This document shows positions 49,214 through 57,693 of a stretch of DNA of 64,000 nucleotides, in pieces (positions within the stretch are counted from its first letter, which is position 1; the number at the start of each line of letters is the position of its first letter). Source of the stretch: Rhizocola hellebori. Its GTDB lineage: Bacteria; Actinomycetota; Actinomycetes; Mycobacteriales; Micromonosporaceae. The notes under the pieces were generated by a model. It did not search any database. It worked only from the letters and a program-made list of their open reading frames with translations, and was not told the origin of the DNA. Made by a program: the position numbers and the translations under genes. The stretch spans positions 186,001 through 250,000 of the forward strand of contig NZ_BONY01000002.1 of assembly GCF_016862955.1 (NCBI RefSeq), written 5' to 3'.

Positions 49214-50622
49214 TGTCGATCCGCGCCCGCATCACCTGGTACGGCATCGGTGTCGTGTGCCTCGTGCTGCTGGTGACCTCGGGCCTGTTCGGCCTGCTGC
49301 TGATCGGCAGCGTGCCCGGCAGCCAGGACCAGGAGCTGCGTGACCGTGCTGCCGGCGCGGCCGCGAGCGTGCAGGCGGCCCGCGAGCTGACCGTGCAGAC
49401 CCCGCTGACGCCGGTGGATGCCTTGGCGGGCAAGGACATTGTGGTGATGGTGCTCGACTCGCAGGGCGCCGTGCTGGCCACCACCGGCCTGGTCGACGGC
49501 GCGCCGCTGGTGGTACCCGCCGACCTGCTGGCGCAGGCCACCCAGGCCGGCACGGCCCAGCGCACCCTGCCGGCCGGCGGCGGGCTGCGCGTGCACGTGC
49601 GCCCCTGGCAGCGCGCCGACCGGTCCGGCTATGTGGTCACCGCACAGGCGGCGAGCAGGCTGCGCACCGATCAGGCCGGGGTGGTGGTCATCATCGTGAT
49701 CGCCGATTTCATCGCGCTGCTGGCCGCATCGGTGGCGATCTGGCTGGCCACCGGGCGCGCGCTGCGCCCGTTGCGGCACCTGGCGACGACCGCGGACGAG
49801 GTTGGCCGCTCCGCGGATCTGACCCGCCGCCTGCCGCCGGTGAAGCGGCTCGACCATCTCGGCCGGCTGACGGCAAGCTTCAACGCCATGATGGACCGGC
49901 TTCAGCACGCTCATGCCAGGCTCAGCACCGCGCTGGCCGCCCAGCAGAGGTTCACCGCGGACGCTTCGCACGAGCTGCGCACGCCGTTGGCGACCATCCG
50001 CAGCAACGCCGGGTTCCTGCGTGCCCACCCCGACGCCGATCCGCCGGACGTCGCCGCCGCGGTGTCCGACATCGATCTGGAGAGCCAGCGCATGACGCGG
50101 CTCGTGACCGACCTGCTCACGCTGGCTCGTGCCGACAGCAGCCAGCCGCTGTCCGTGGGTGACGTCGACGTTTCGGCGCTGGTGGCCGACGTCGCGGCCC
50201 AGGCCACCCGGACCCACCCGGGCCGCCGCTTCCACACCCAGACGGCGCCGGCCCGGGTGCGCGGCGACGAGGACGGGCTGCGGCGGCTGCTGCGTATCCT
50301 CATCGACAACGCTGTCGCCCACACCGGCGAGGGCGGTCAGATCTGGATGACGCTGGCCGCCACCGCCACCACCGTTTCGCTGCAGGTCGCCGACGACGGG
50401 CACGGCATTCCACCCGACATGCACGAACGTATTTTCGGCCGGTTCGTGCGGGCCCATCCCGGTACCCACCAAGAAGGCACTGGTTTGGGTCTGGCCATAG
50501 CCCGTTCGCTGGCGCAGGCGCACCATGGCCGGATCTGGGCCGGCACCAACGGTTCCGGGGGCGCCACCTTCACCGTCGATCTGCCGGCGGCGGGCGCCCC
50601 GGTGGGCTCATCGAATTCTTAA
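49213..50622 (+). CDS. Sensor histidine kinase
   Basis: The 469-residue kinase has two transmembrane helices (about 10-33 and 155-178) around an extracellular domain of about 120 residues, then a HAMP domain (179-232). HisKA carries His253 in ADASHELRTPLA, and the ATPase domain has an N-box (LRILIDNAVAHTGEGG), a G1 box (VADDGHGIP) and a G2 box (GTGLGLAIARSL). It partners the OmpR-type regulator that precedes it. The signal is unknown, but two membrane proteins follow in the same direction, one with a His-rich loop. Confidence 0.95.
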   Translation: MSIRARITWYGIGVVCLVLLVTSGLFGLLLIGSVPGSQDQELRDRAAGAAASVQAARELTVQTPLTPVDALAGKDIVVMVLDSQGAVLATTGLVDGAPLVVPADLLAQATQAGTAQRTLPAGGGLRVHVRPWQRADRSGYVVTAQAASRLRTDQAGVVVIIVIADFIALLAASVAIWLATGRALRPLRHLATTADEVGRSADLTRRLPPVKRLDHLGRLTASFNAMMDRLQHAHARLSTALAAQQRFTADASHELRTPLATIRSNAGFLRAHPDADPPDVAAAVSDIDLESQRMTRLVTDLLTLARADSSQPLSVGDVDVSALVADVAAQATRTHPGRRFHTQTAPARVRGDEDGLRRLLRILIDNAVAHTGEGGQIWMTLAATATTVSLQVADDGHGIPPDMHERIFGRFVRAHPGTHQEGTGLGLAIARSLAQAHHGRIWAGTNGSGGATFTVDLPAAGAPVGSSNS

Positions 50623-50667
50623 CCGGCTCTCATCACCGCATCATCGGCCGCCGTCAGGCTGGCCATC

Positions 50668-51087
50668 ATGACAAACGCACCGTTGGCGACCGCCGATCGC
50701 CGCGTCGGGCGAGCCGAGCTGATCCGGTTGCTGCTGCTGATGACGGCCGGCTTCACCCTGCTGGCGATGTTCGGCGAAATAGTGCTCATGGCCAGCCCCT
50801 GGTATGCGGTGCTGCCCATCGGCAAGGCCATCCTGCTCCTGGTGCTGGCCCGCAAGGTCGCCGCCCAGCGCCGCTGGGCGCTGATGGCCACCATCGTGGT
50901 GTCCGCTCTGGGCTTGACCGGATTCGTGGCCAGCTCCCTGGTCGGCCTGATTCCGCAGCTGGACCACACGCTCACGCTGACCGGCCTGATCACGCAGATC
51001 GCTCTGCCGATCACCCTGATCCTGTTGTGCGCACAGCTTTTGACAACCCAACAGCAGCATCATCCGGTACCGGAGGCAGCCCGATGA
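50668..51087 (+). CDS. Four-helix membrane protein of unknown function
   Basis: The 139-residue protein has about four hydrophobic helices (LIRLLLLMTAGFTLLAMFGE, WYAVLPIGKAILLLVLARKV, ALMATIVVSALGLTGFVASS, GLITQIALPITLILLCAQLL) and a C-terminal tail with QQQHH. It overlaps the next gene by 4 bp (ATGA) and starts 45 bases after the kinase gene. This coupling suggests that the two membrane proteins form a complex under control of the two-component system. No family recognised. Confidence 0.78.
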   Translation: MTNAPLATADRRVGRAELIRLLLLMTAGFTLLAMFGEIVLMASPWYAVLPIGKAILLLVLARKVAAQRRWALMATIVVSALGLTGFVASSLVGLIPQLDHTLTLTGLITQIALPITLILLCAQLLTTQQQHHPVPEAAR

Positions 51088-52301
51088 GTCCATGGCAGAC
51101 GTTCTGGGCGGGAGTGGCCCCCGATCACGCGGCGGCCCTCATCGTGACCGCGCTCCTGCCGGTGATCTGGTGGTTCGGCCGCCCGCTGACCGGACATCAG
51201 CCGGCCGCTGGGCCACCGCTGCCGCTGACCCAGCGGTGGGCCATCGCGGGGCTGGCCGCGACCGGGATCCTGCATCTGGCGCTGCCGATCGGCCACCACG
51301 ACAATGCCTTGCTCACCTTGGGATTCGTGGCCGCGGGCGCCGCCTACCTGTGGCTGGCCACCCGCGTGTTGCGCCAGCGTTCCTGGCGCTTGCTGACGGC
51401 CCTGCTCGTGACCGCCAACCTCATCGGGTACCTGATAGTCATCACCGCCGGCGGCGAAGAACCCGACCAGGTCGGCATCCTCACCGCGCTCGATGAACTG
51501 ATGCTGTTCGCCCTGGCCTGCAACGGGCCGTCCACCCGCCGTTTGCGCCGCGCGGCCGCCAGCACGGCCACCGTGGGCAGCGTGGTGCTCGTCGGCCTGG
51601 TGATCTGGATCAGCTCCTTCGCCGCGCACCAGGCCAGTGACCTCGACGCCACGCTGACCAAGGGCGGCGGCACCTCCGGCGAGGTCGTCGACGCCCCGCA
51701 CGACGACGGCCACCAGCACGACCACGCCGCCCGCGCCCAAGCCGGGGTCATCATGCGTGCGCTCGCCGACCATCATCCGACCACCGAGCAGATACGTGCC
51801 GCCGAACAGCTTGCCACCAAAACGCAGGCATCCATCGCCCGCTTCACCGACATCCATGCCGCGATCGCCGCCGGATACCAGCCCAGCGGGGCCACCGCCG
51901 GCACCGAGGTCCATCTGGAGAACAAGTCCTTTGACAGCAAGGCCTACATCCTCGACGCCGACCATCCGCAGGCGCTGGTCTATGTGATCGCCGACGGCAA
52001 GGCCAGCCTGCTGGGCGCGGTCTACCGCATGCCGGTCGCCGGGCGTCCCGGGCCCGAGCCGGGAGCGGCCATCACCCGCTGGCACGCGCACAACATCTGC
52101 CTGACCCCGCTGCCGCCGGGAGCGGGTCTGCCCTCGCCCTTCGGCGGATGCTCAGCGCTGTCCATCGGGGCCACCATGCCGGAGATGATGCACGTGTGGA
52201 CGGTCGGCAATCCGGGCGGACCGTATGCCGAAAGCATCGACCAGAAGTGGGCCTACGACTACAACTCCAAGCACGGCAAGCCTTGGCAGAACGGATCGTA
52301 G
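51084..52301 (+). CDS. Membrane protein with His-rich loop and exported C-terminal domain
   Basis: The 405-residue protein has about five to six transmembrane helices in the first 190 residues. A His/Asp-rich segment (DDGHQHDHAARAQ, about 210-222) follows, a likely metal-binding loop, and then a soluble domain of about 180 residues. That domain includes RWHAHNICLTPLPPGAGLPS, GATMPEMMHVWTV and two Cys, and should lie outside the membrane. Its conserved-looking His and Met residues suggest a copper or other metal site, as inference. It is coupled by ATGA to the preceding small membrane protein. I do not recognise the family. Confidence 0.78.
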   Translation: MSPWQTFWAGVAPDHAAALIVTALLPVIWWFGRPLTGHQPAAGPPLPLTQRWAIAGLAATGILHLALPIGHHDNALLTLGFVAAGAAYLWLATRVLRQRSWRLLTALLVTANLIGYLIVITAGGEEPDQVGILTALDELMLFALACNGPSTRRLRRAAASTATVGSVVLVGLVIWISSFAAHQASDLDATLTKGGGTSGEVVDAPHDDGHQHDHAARAQAGVIMRALADHHPTTEQIRAAEQLATKTQASIARFTDIHAAIAAGYQPSGATAGTEVHLENKSFDSKAYILDADHPQALVYVIADGKASLLGAVYRMPVAGRPGPEPGAAITRWHAHNICLTPLPPGAGLPSPFGGCSALSIGATMPEMMHVWTVGNPGGPYAESIDQKWAYDYNSKHGKPWQNGS

Positions 52302-53624
52302 TTAGGTGGACCGCACGCTGTGGCCGGCCAGGTGGGCCAGCACCGCCTGGTTGGCCTCCCAGCCGTCGGGGAACTTCACCAGATCGTCGAGGTACATGGG
52401 TTCCACCGAGGGATGGGCGTCGAGCAGCTCCGGGATTCCGGCACGGGCCACCACTATGCACGCGTGGCGATGGCGGGAGGCGAGCACGCACAGGCGGCCG
52501 GTTTCCAGATGAAAAGCGGTGGCGTCGCGGCGGCCCGACAGCGGATGCAGCACGACGGTGACGTCATATTCCGCTCCCTGCAAGCGATTCGCGGTGTCGA
52601 CCCGGATCGCCCCGGCGCCCATGGCGGCCAGCTCGTTGCGGATCGCGGCCACTTGATCACGGTGGGCAGCGCCGACGGCGATGCGGTCGGGACGCACCAC
52701 TGCGCCCCCGGGGTTGGTCTCACAATAGGTTTCCGCGCCGCGTTGCAGCACGCGCGCGGCGATGGAAGCGGTGGCGTGCACGGCTTCGGCGTCGGTGCGG
52801 ATGGTGTTGCGCGACGGCAGCTCGTAGAGCGCCCATCCGGTGGTGGCGGCGGTGTGCAGGACGTCGTCGACGGCACCGCCAATGCCGCTTACCGGCAGGT
52901 GCAGCTTGCGCATCTCCGGGGTAGTGGCGGCATCGAAGCCAGCAAATGGATAGAACGCGGGCGCGACCAGGCTGGTCGCCGACGGGGAAAGCCGCCAGGA
53001 CAACGGGAGCTGCTTCTGCGGGATGCCCGGGTTGTTGCGCAGCAGGGTGGCGACGGCGCTTTGCATGGGGTTCCAGGGCAACCCCGCCCACCGGTCGATC
53101 TCGACGGTGGAAAACGGGTCCAGCTGGCCGGGATCGCCCACGAACAGCATGCGCTCGAAGCGGCCCGCTATGCGCAGCAACATGTCCGAACGCATCTGGT
53201 ACGCCTCGTCGATGATCGCCCACGGCCACTGGCCGGAGGTGATGTGCACCCACTTGGCGGCGGTGCCGATGATGATGCGGCACTCGCGCAGGTCGTCGAT
53301 GCGAGCCGAAACCTTGGTGTTGGGGTGCCCGGCGAAGTGCACAGGGGCGATATAGCCGTCTTTACACAGCCGTCCCAGCGGAATCGTCGGTGCGGCAGCG
53401 GCCATGCGGTCGATGAGGTCGTCGCACTGGCTGTTGGTCTGAGCGATGACCACGACCGGTTCGCGGCCCTCCGCGATGGTGGTGGCGGTGTGCACGACGA
53501 GGCGTGACTTTCCCGCGCCCGGGCCGGAGTTGACGACGACGGCCCGATGGCCTTGCGCCGTATAGGTGTCGTGGATGTCGGCGATCGCCGCGTTGGATCG
53601 GGCGATGGCGGGTTGCAGGCTCAC
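52302..53624 (-). CDS. Upf1-like SF1 helicase of a nuclease/helicase operon
   Basis: The 440-residue protein has the SF1 helicase motifs in order: Walker A GPGAGKS (34-40), Walker B with DEAY (139-142), motif III FVGDPGQLDP (160-169), motif IV LSWRLSP, a Q-rich segment AAHRDQVAAI, motif V DTANRLQGAEYDV and motif VI ASRHRHA. The spacing is like the AAA_11/AAA_12 (Upf1/Dna2) group. It is compact, lacking the large insertions of eukaryotic relatives. GAGGAG precedes the GTG at 53624, which overlaps the stop of the 500-residue protein gene (GTGA). Linkage to a Cas4/RecB-like nuclease suggests coordinated DNA or RNA unwinding and cutting. Confidence 0.85.
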   Translation of the reverse strand: MSLQPAIARSNAAIADIHDTYTAQGHRAVVVNSGPGAGKSRLVVHTATTIAEGREPVVVIAQTNSQCDDLIDRMAAAAPTIPLGRLCKDGYIAPVHFAGHPNTKVSARIDDLRECRIIIGTAAKWVHITSGQWPWAIIDEAYQMRSDMLLRIAGRFERMLFVGDPGQLDPFSTVEIDRWAGLPWNPMQSAVATLLRNNPGIPQKQLPLSWRLSPSATSLVAPAFYPFAGFDAATTPEMRKLHLPVSGIGGAVDDVLHTAATTGWALYELPSRNTIRTDAEAVHATASIAARVLQRGAETYCETNPGGAVVRPDRIAVGAAHRDQVAAIRNELAAMGAGAIRVDTANRLQGAEYDVTVVLHPLSGRRDATAFHLETGRLCVLASRHRHACIVVARAGIPELLDAHPSVEPMYLDDLVKFPDGWEANQAVLAHLAGHSVRST

Positions 53625-55123
53625 GACCACTCCTCGCGGGCGTCGTCCTCGGTGGCGATGTGCTGGGCCGGTGGCCCGCCGTGGGTCCACGGGATGGAAT
53701 CCCGGTCGGGGAACGCGCCTGGTGCACTGTATCCGGTGCGTAGCCTGCTGTAGGTGACCGTGCCGCCCCGCTCCGGCACCGATCCCGGGGTCGCGGTCAG
53801 GCCGCGTCCCATGCTGCCGCTCAGCTCCAGCGTCACGTGGGTCGCCGTGCCGCTGTGCTGGACATCGAGGATGGTGGCTGTCTGCTTTGGACGCTGCTGG
53901 TCGGTCAAATCGGCGTCACCGGGCAGCAGCCGCAGCGGGTCGGTGGTCTGCACGACGATCAGCGGGCGCAGCTGACGCCGGTTGCCGGGCTTGACCGTGC
54001 GGTCCGGCTCGGCATGGATGACGTTGCCGCAGAAGGCATCTCCGCCCATCCTGTACTCGGCCATCACCATCGGGTCGTCGAAGGCGCGTTGCGCGTCGTA
54101 GAGGGCGAGGCGGCGCTCGAGGTCGTTGAGCCGCCGGGCGCTGCGCTCGGCGTTGTCGCGGCGCGCCTGCGGGCGTCCGTCGGAGGCCAGATGCTGGTAG
54201 TAGCCGCCGAAGTTGTCGCGATCTCTTTCCCACCGGTGCGGCACATGGTTTCCGGCCGGTATCGCCCGCAACGCCTCGATGGCCTGCCACACCAGGTCCC
54301 AGGTGGGCTGCAGCTGGCCGGTCAGGTCGTCGGCGAGCCGTTGCAGCAGCCGGGCCCGCGCGGCGTCGGAGGTGGCTTTGTCGATGGCGTCCAGGGCCGG
54401 TTTGAGCACCACCGCGTCGAAGGTGGGATCGGTGCTCGGCCCCGCGGGCGGGCAGGTGACCGGATCTTCGGCGCGTCTGGCCGCCTGCGCGCCGCTCTGG
54501 CCGGGCGGCGGCGCGATCCACGCCATGAGGGCAGCGAGGTTGCCATCCTCCACACTGGACTGACCGGTCGCCCACACGCCGCTGAGAGCCCGCGTGGTGG
54601 CCTGCAGCAGGCTGGTGTCGGCGAATTCGGACTGCTCAGCAAACCAGGTCAGCCATTTTCCCATTTCCGGTACAGGCAGCGGCACCGCATACTCGCCAAC
54701 GGTTTTGCGCAGCCGCGTCATCCGCCCGAGCATCCGCAGGTAGCTGATGCCACCGGGGTTGGGCACCCACAGCTGCGGCGCGTCGGCCATCCGGGTGCGC
54801 ATCTCGGAGCCGTCGCGTCCGGTGGGCACGTATTCGATGCGCTGCGCGCATTCGGTGATGAACGGCAGCACCACCTCGGCCAGCTCGGCGGCGAAATCGA
54901 GGCGTTTGCTGCGCATCCGCGGCTGGCCGGCCACGATGACGGTCGGTTTGTCATGCTGCGACCCGGCCATCGCGGCGACCGGCGCGTTGGTTTCCCCGGC
55001 CAGCGTGAGCGGCACGATGACCAGCGGCCGGTCGTGCACGTGCAGGTGCCGCACCGTGCCCAAGCGCTTGGCCTGGCCGGTTTCCGCGGCCAGCGCCCGC
55101 GCGTAGGAGGTCAGCGTGCTCAC
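53621..55123 (-). CDS. 500-residue protein of unknown family, third gene of the nuclease/helicase operon
   Basis: The protein starts at a GTG overlapping the nuclease stop and ends overlapping the helicase start (GTGA in both cases), so it should be made in step with both. The N-terminal half (about 1-150) is alpha/beta (RPLVIVPLTLAGETNAPVAA, KPTVIVAGQPRM, LDFAAELAEVVLPFITEC). The middle (about 150-380) is helical with an Arg-rich coiled-coil-like segment (RRDNAERSARRLNDLERRLA). The end contains beta-rich stretches (LRPLIVVQTTDPLRLLPG, ATILDVQHSG). There is no Walker, nuclease or protease motif. It may be a specificity or scaffold subunit. Confidence 0.78.
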   Translation of the reverse strand: MSTLTSYARALAAETGQAKRLGTVRHLHVHDRPLVIVPLTLAGETNAPVAAMAGSQHDKPTVIVAGQPRMRSKRLDFAAELAEVVLPFITECAQRIEYVPTGRDGSEMRTRMADAPQLWVPNPGGISYLRMLGRMTRLRKTVGEYAVPLPVPEMGKWLTWFAEQSEFADTSLLQATTRALSGVWATGQSSVEDGNLAALMAWIAPPPGQSGAQAARRAEDPVTCPPAGPSTDPTFDAVVLKPALDAIDKATSDAARARLLQRLADDLTGQLQPTWDLVWQAIEALRAIPAGNHVPHRWERDRDNFGGYYQHLASDGRPQARRDNAERSARRLNDLERRLALYDAQRAFDDPMVMAEYRMGGDAFCGNVIHAEPDRTVKPGNRRQLRPLIVVQTTDPLRLLPGDADLTDQQRPKQTATILDVQHSGTATHVTLELSGSMGRGLTATPGSVPERGGTVTYSRLRTGYSAPGAFPDRDSIPWTHGGPPAQHIATEDDAREEWS

Positions 55124-56253
55124 GCGAGCTGCCCCAGGATGGCGGTGCGCAGAGCGTGGGCGGCCCGGAGGGTCTCCGCGGCCTGCACCAGATCGTCGGT
55201 GGGCACCAGCGTGCCGGTGCCCAGAGCGACCGCGGTGCTGGTGCAGTCGACGCCGCCGAGCTCCTCGCGCACGGTGCGGCCCAGCGCGGCCGTGCTGTGG
55301 GCGTCATGGGCGTCGTGGCGGCAGAACAGGGCCAGCTCGCACGCGGAAAGGCACTCCGGCGCGTAACGGGCCTCGACACTGCGCAGCGCGTGGGCCAGAT
55401 CGGCGGCGCTGCGGGTGGGCAGGCCATGCGCGTCGGGGGCCAGGTCGAAGGTGACACCGTCGGGCAGCGAGTCCAGCAGCCGGTCGATGTCGGCCATCCG
55501 GGCCAGCTGACGGCGCAGCACGGTCAGCTGCTTGCGCACGTCGACGAAGTGGGCGGTGGGCTGGTTGGAGAAGTCCTTGGGGCACACCAGAATCACCTGA
55601 TCGGCGACCAGGTTCGGGTCGTGTCCGGCGTCGGCCAGCAGGTTGCGCAGCGCCAGCACATAGACCGACGACTGGATGGCGGCCCGGGTCACGTCGCCGG
55701 GATCGGCCACCCCGTCCACGATCGCGAACGACTTGATCTCGATGATGTAGAACTTGTCCTCCAGCCGGAACGCCACCATGTCCGGCTCCAGGTACACCCA
55801 CACCCCGGCGATCTGCAGCCGCAGCATCGGATGGTCGAACAGGGTGCCCGCGTCGGGGCCACTGTCGGCGCTGGCGGCCAGCGCCGAGCGGGAACGCAGG
55901 TAACGCCCGCCTATCACCGAGTCGTCATCGCCACCCAGATCCAGGTAATGGGCTTGCGGGATGGGCAGGCCCAGGTTCTCGCGCAACAGCCGCAGCAGCT
56001 CCGCGCCGCCCTGGCTTTTCACCCGCGCCTCGAACCCCTGCCCGCGCGCCACCGCCAGCGGGGACAGCTTGCCGATCGAGGCCGGATGACCGGTGGCGGC
56101 CGCGGTCTTGTCCTTGTCCACCCCGGCGGCATCCATCACCGCGCGGCGCGTGCAGCCCGGATTGCGGGTCAGCGCGGCGATGGTGCGCGCGTTGTGCGGC
56201 TTGGCGATGACCCCGGAACCGCGCAGGGCGTCGAGGCGCAGCTGTGTGCTCAT
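55120..56253 (-). CDS. PD-(D/E)XK nuclease of RecB/Cas4 type with probable Fe-S cysteines
   Basis: The 377-residue protein has the motif set of RecB-family nucleases: GQGFE (about 71-75), PD (157-158) in YLEPDMVAF, EIK (172-174) and QSSVY (Q194, Y198; QxxxY). Cys34 near the N-terminus plus Cys301, Cys305 and Cys311 (CLSACELALFC) resemble the split four-Cys cluster that binds 4Fe-4S in Cas4 and AddB, although the first interval is x3 instead of x2. It should cut DNA, perhaps single-stranded ends. AAGGGAAA upstream supports the ATG at 56253. It is second in the operon, 58 bases after the coiled-coil gene. Confidence 0.82.
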   Translation of the reverse strand: MSTQLRLDALRGSGVIAKPHNARTIAALTRNPGCTRRAVMDAAGVDKDKTAAATGHPASIGKLSPLAVARGQGFEARVKSQGGAELLRLLRENLGLPIPQAHYLDLGGDDDSVIGGRYLRSRSALAASADSGPDAGTLFDHPMLRLQIAGVWVYLEPDMVAFRLEDKFYIIEIKSFAIVDGVADPGDVTRAAIQSSVYVLALRNLLADAGHDPNLVADQVILVCPKDFSNQPTAHFVDVRKQLTVLRRQLARMADIDRLLDSLPDGVTFDLAPDAHGLPTRSAADLAHALRSVEARYAPECLSACELALFCRHDAHDAHSTAALGRTVREELGGVDCTSTAVALGTGTLVPTDDLVQAAETLRAAHALRTAILGQLA

Positions 56254-56311
56254 GTTGGGTTTCCCTTGCCTACGCCTGCGCCTTCGCGGGGACACAGGCC
56301 GACGCGCGGCG

Positions 56312-57097
56312 TCATCCGGCTTTCCTTACGGCACTCAGAGTGGGGGCGCCGAACAGCTGCTCGGCGTCGCCGAGCTGCTTGCGGGCGCGCCGTGCCGCCT
56401 GCTCGCGCTGCACTCGGTCGTCATCGTCGTGAACGGACAGTTCGGCGGTGGCCGCCTCGATCACTGAGGCGGGCCGCGCGTCGCCGAAGCTGGCCGACGC
56501 GTTGGGGATGCCCGCGGCCACCTGCCACAGCAGCCGTTGCGCCGCCGGGCTCGGCCGATCGGTGCGATCGATGTGCTCGGCGAGCTTGATGGCGCTGCGC
56601 AGATAGTCCACCCTCGCCGACAGGGTGCCCACGATGCGCCGGTGCAGTGGCCAGCTCGACACGGCGATCAGACCCCGCGCCGCGGTGAGCCGGTCGTAGG
56701 TCAGCGCGCTGCACAGGTAGTAGGGCCGGCCATGGGGCGCCGTGCGAAACGAGCGCTCCTCGTCTCGGCGCAGATAGGTCAGCTGGCTGCCGGCCAGCTC
56801 ACCTGCGAAGAACGCCGCGTGCACCGCGACGATGGTGCGCGGCGCGGCGGGCACCGCGAGCAGGGTGAGGATCTGGTGCACCGTTTCTCGTACCGGTAGC
56901 TGCATGTTGCCGGGCTTGCCGGAGACCGACGATTCGGCCAGCTCCAGCGCGCCGTGCCATTGCGCCTCCAGCGCCCGCAGCTGAGTGCGCAGCCGCGATG
57001 CCTGCGCGAAGTCCTGTGCCGACACCGCTTTGCGGATTTCGGTCTTGACCTCCGAAATCCGCTGGTCGAGCTCCTCGATCCCTAAAGGGTCGGCCAC
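56312..57097 (-). CDS. Coiled-coil protein with UVR-like motif, first gene of the nuclease/helicase operon
   Basis: The 261-residue protein starts with a helix pair (IEELDQRISEVKTEIRKAVS, then DFAQASRLRTQLRALEAQ) that resembles the UVR motif of UvrB/UvrC and ClpC-type proteins, a protein-protein contact element. The middle (about 65-200) has MQLPVRETVHQILTLLAVPA, which could be a winged helix, and RDEERSFRTAPHGRPYYLC. The tail is charged and helical (DDDDRVQREQAARRARKQL). The GTG start lies 8 bases after TATAAG, so the message may be leaderless. It could be the DNA- or partner-recognition subunit of the operon. Confidence 0.75.
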   Translation of the reverse strand: MADPLGIEELDQRISEVKTEIRKAVSAQDFAQASRLRTQLRALEAQWHGALELAESSVSGKPGNMQLPVRETVHQILTLLAVPAAPRTIVAVHAAFFAGELAGSQLTYLRRDEERSFRTAPHGRPYYLCSALTYDRLTAARGLIAVSSWPLHRRIVGTLSARVDYLRSAIKLAEHIDRTDRPSPAAQRLLWQVAAGIPNASASFGDARPASVIEAATAELSVHDDDDRVQREQAARRARKQLGDAEQLFGAPTLSAVRKAG

Positions 57098-57317
57098 CGC
57101 AGCAGCTTATAGCCTTCCAGTGTTTTCCACTAATCCCCACTCCGATGGATTACCGACAGTTCGCCGCGACGGTCCCGTGCCCCCGTGCCTCGGGACCACT
57201 GGCGACCGTAATCGGGATTCCGGACGATCGGCTTCCGGCACCGACCCCCGCCTTCCACGGCCGATCCGATGGCGCAGAATGTGCGCAAATTGCGCCGCGA
57301 TCGACGGGAGGTCTTCG

Positions 57318-57686
57318 ATGCGATTGTTCAGGGTGATCGTTCCGGTGTCGGACATTGACGCCGCTGCCCGGTTCTATGAGAACCTGTTGGGGCTCAACGG
57401 AAAACGCGTATCCAGCGGGCGGCACTACCTCGACTGCGAGGGCACCATCCTGGCCCTGTTCAGCCCACGTGACGACACCGACCCGTGGGACGCCCAGCCC
57501 AATCCGGAGCCGATCTACTTCGCCGTCGACGACCTCGAATCCGTGCAACAGCGAGCGATCGGGCTGGACGCGCAGATCGATGACCCGATCGCTGTCCAGC
57601 CCTGGGGCGAGCGTTCCTTCTATCTTCGGGATCCCTACGGCAACCGCCTGTGCATGGTGGACCGATCCACCCTCTTCACGGGCTGA
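57318..57686 (+). CDS. VOC (glyoxalase-fold) family protein
   Basis: The 122-residue protein is one vicinal-oxygen-chelate unit: MRLFRVIVPVSDIDAAARFY, then YLDCEGTILALFSP, IYFAVDDLESVQQRAI, and WGERSFYLRDPYGNRLCMVD. The typical metal-ligand positions are not all conserved; Cys47 stands near the usual first-half ligand, so the protein may be a binder (bleomycin-resistance-like) instead of an enzyme. GGGAGG six bases upstream supports the ATG at 57318. It converges on the alpha/beta-hydrolase gene. Confidence 0.9.
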   Translation: MRLFRVIVPVSDIDAAARFYENLLGLNGKRVSSGRHYLDCEGTILALFSPRDDTDPWDAQPNPEPIYFAVDDLESVQQRAIGLDAQIDDPIAVQPWGERSFYLRDPYGNRLCMVDRSTLFTG

Positions 57687-57693
57687 GCCTCGG

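Noticed and set aside
53837-55366. 509-codon plus-strand frame over the nuclease/500-residue genes
   Set aside because: Antisense to genes with nuclease motifs and GTGA coupling; the shadow is Gly/Arg/Val rich and has no recognisable fold.
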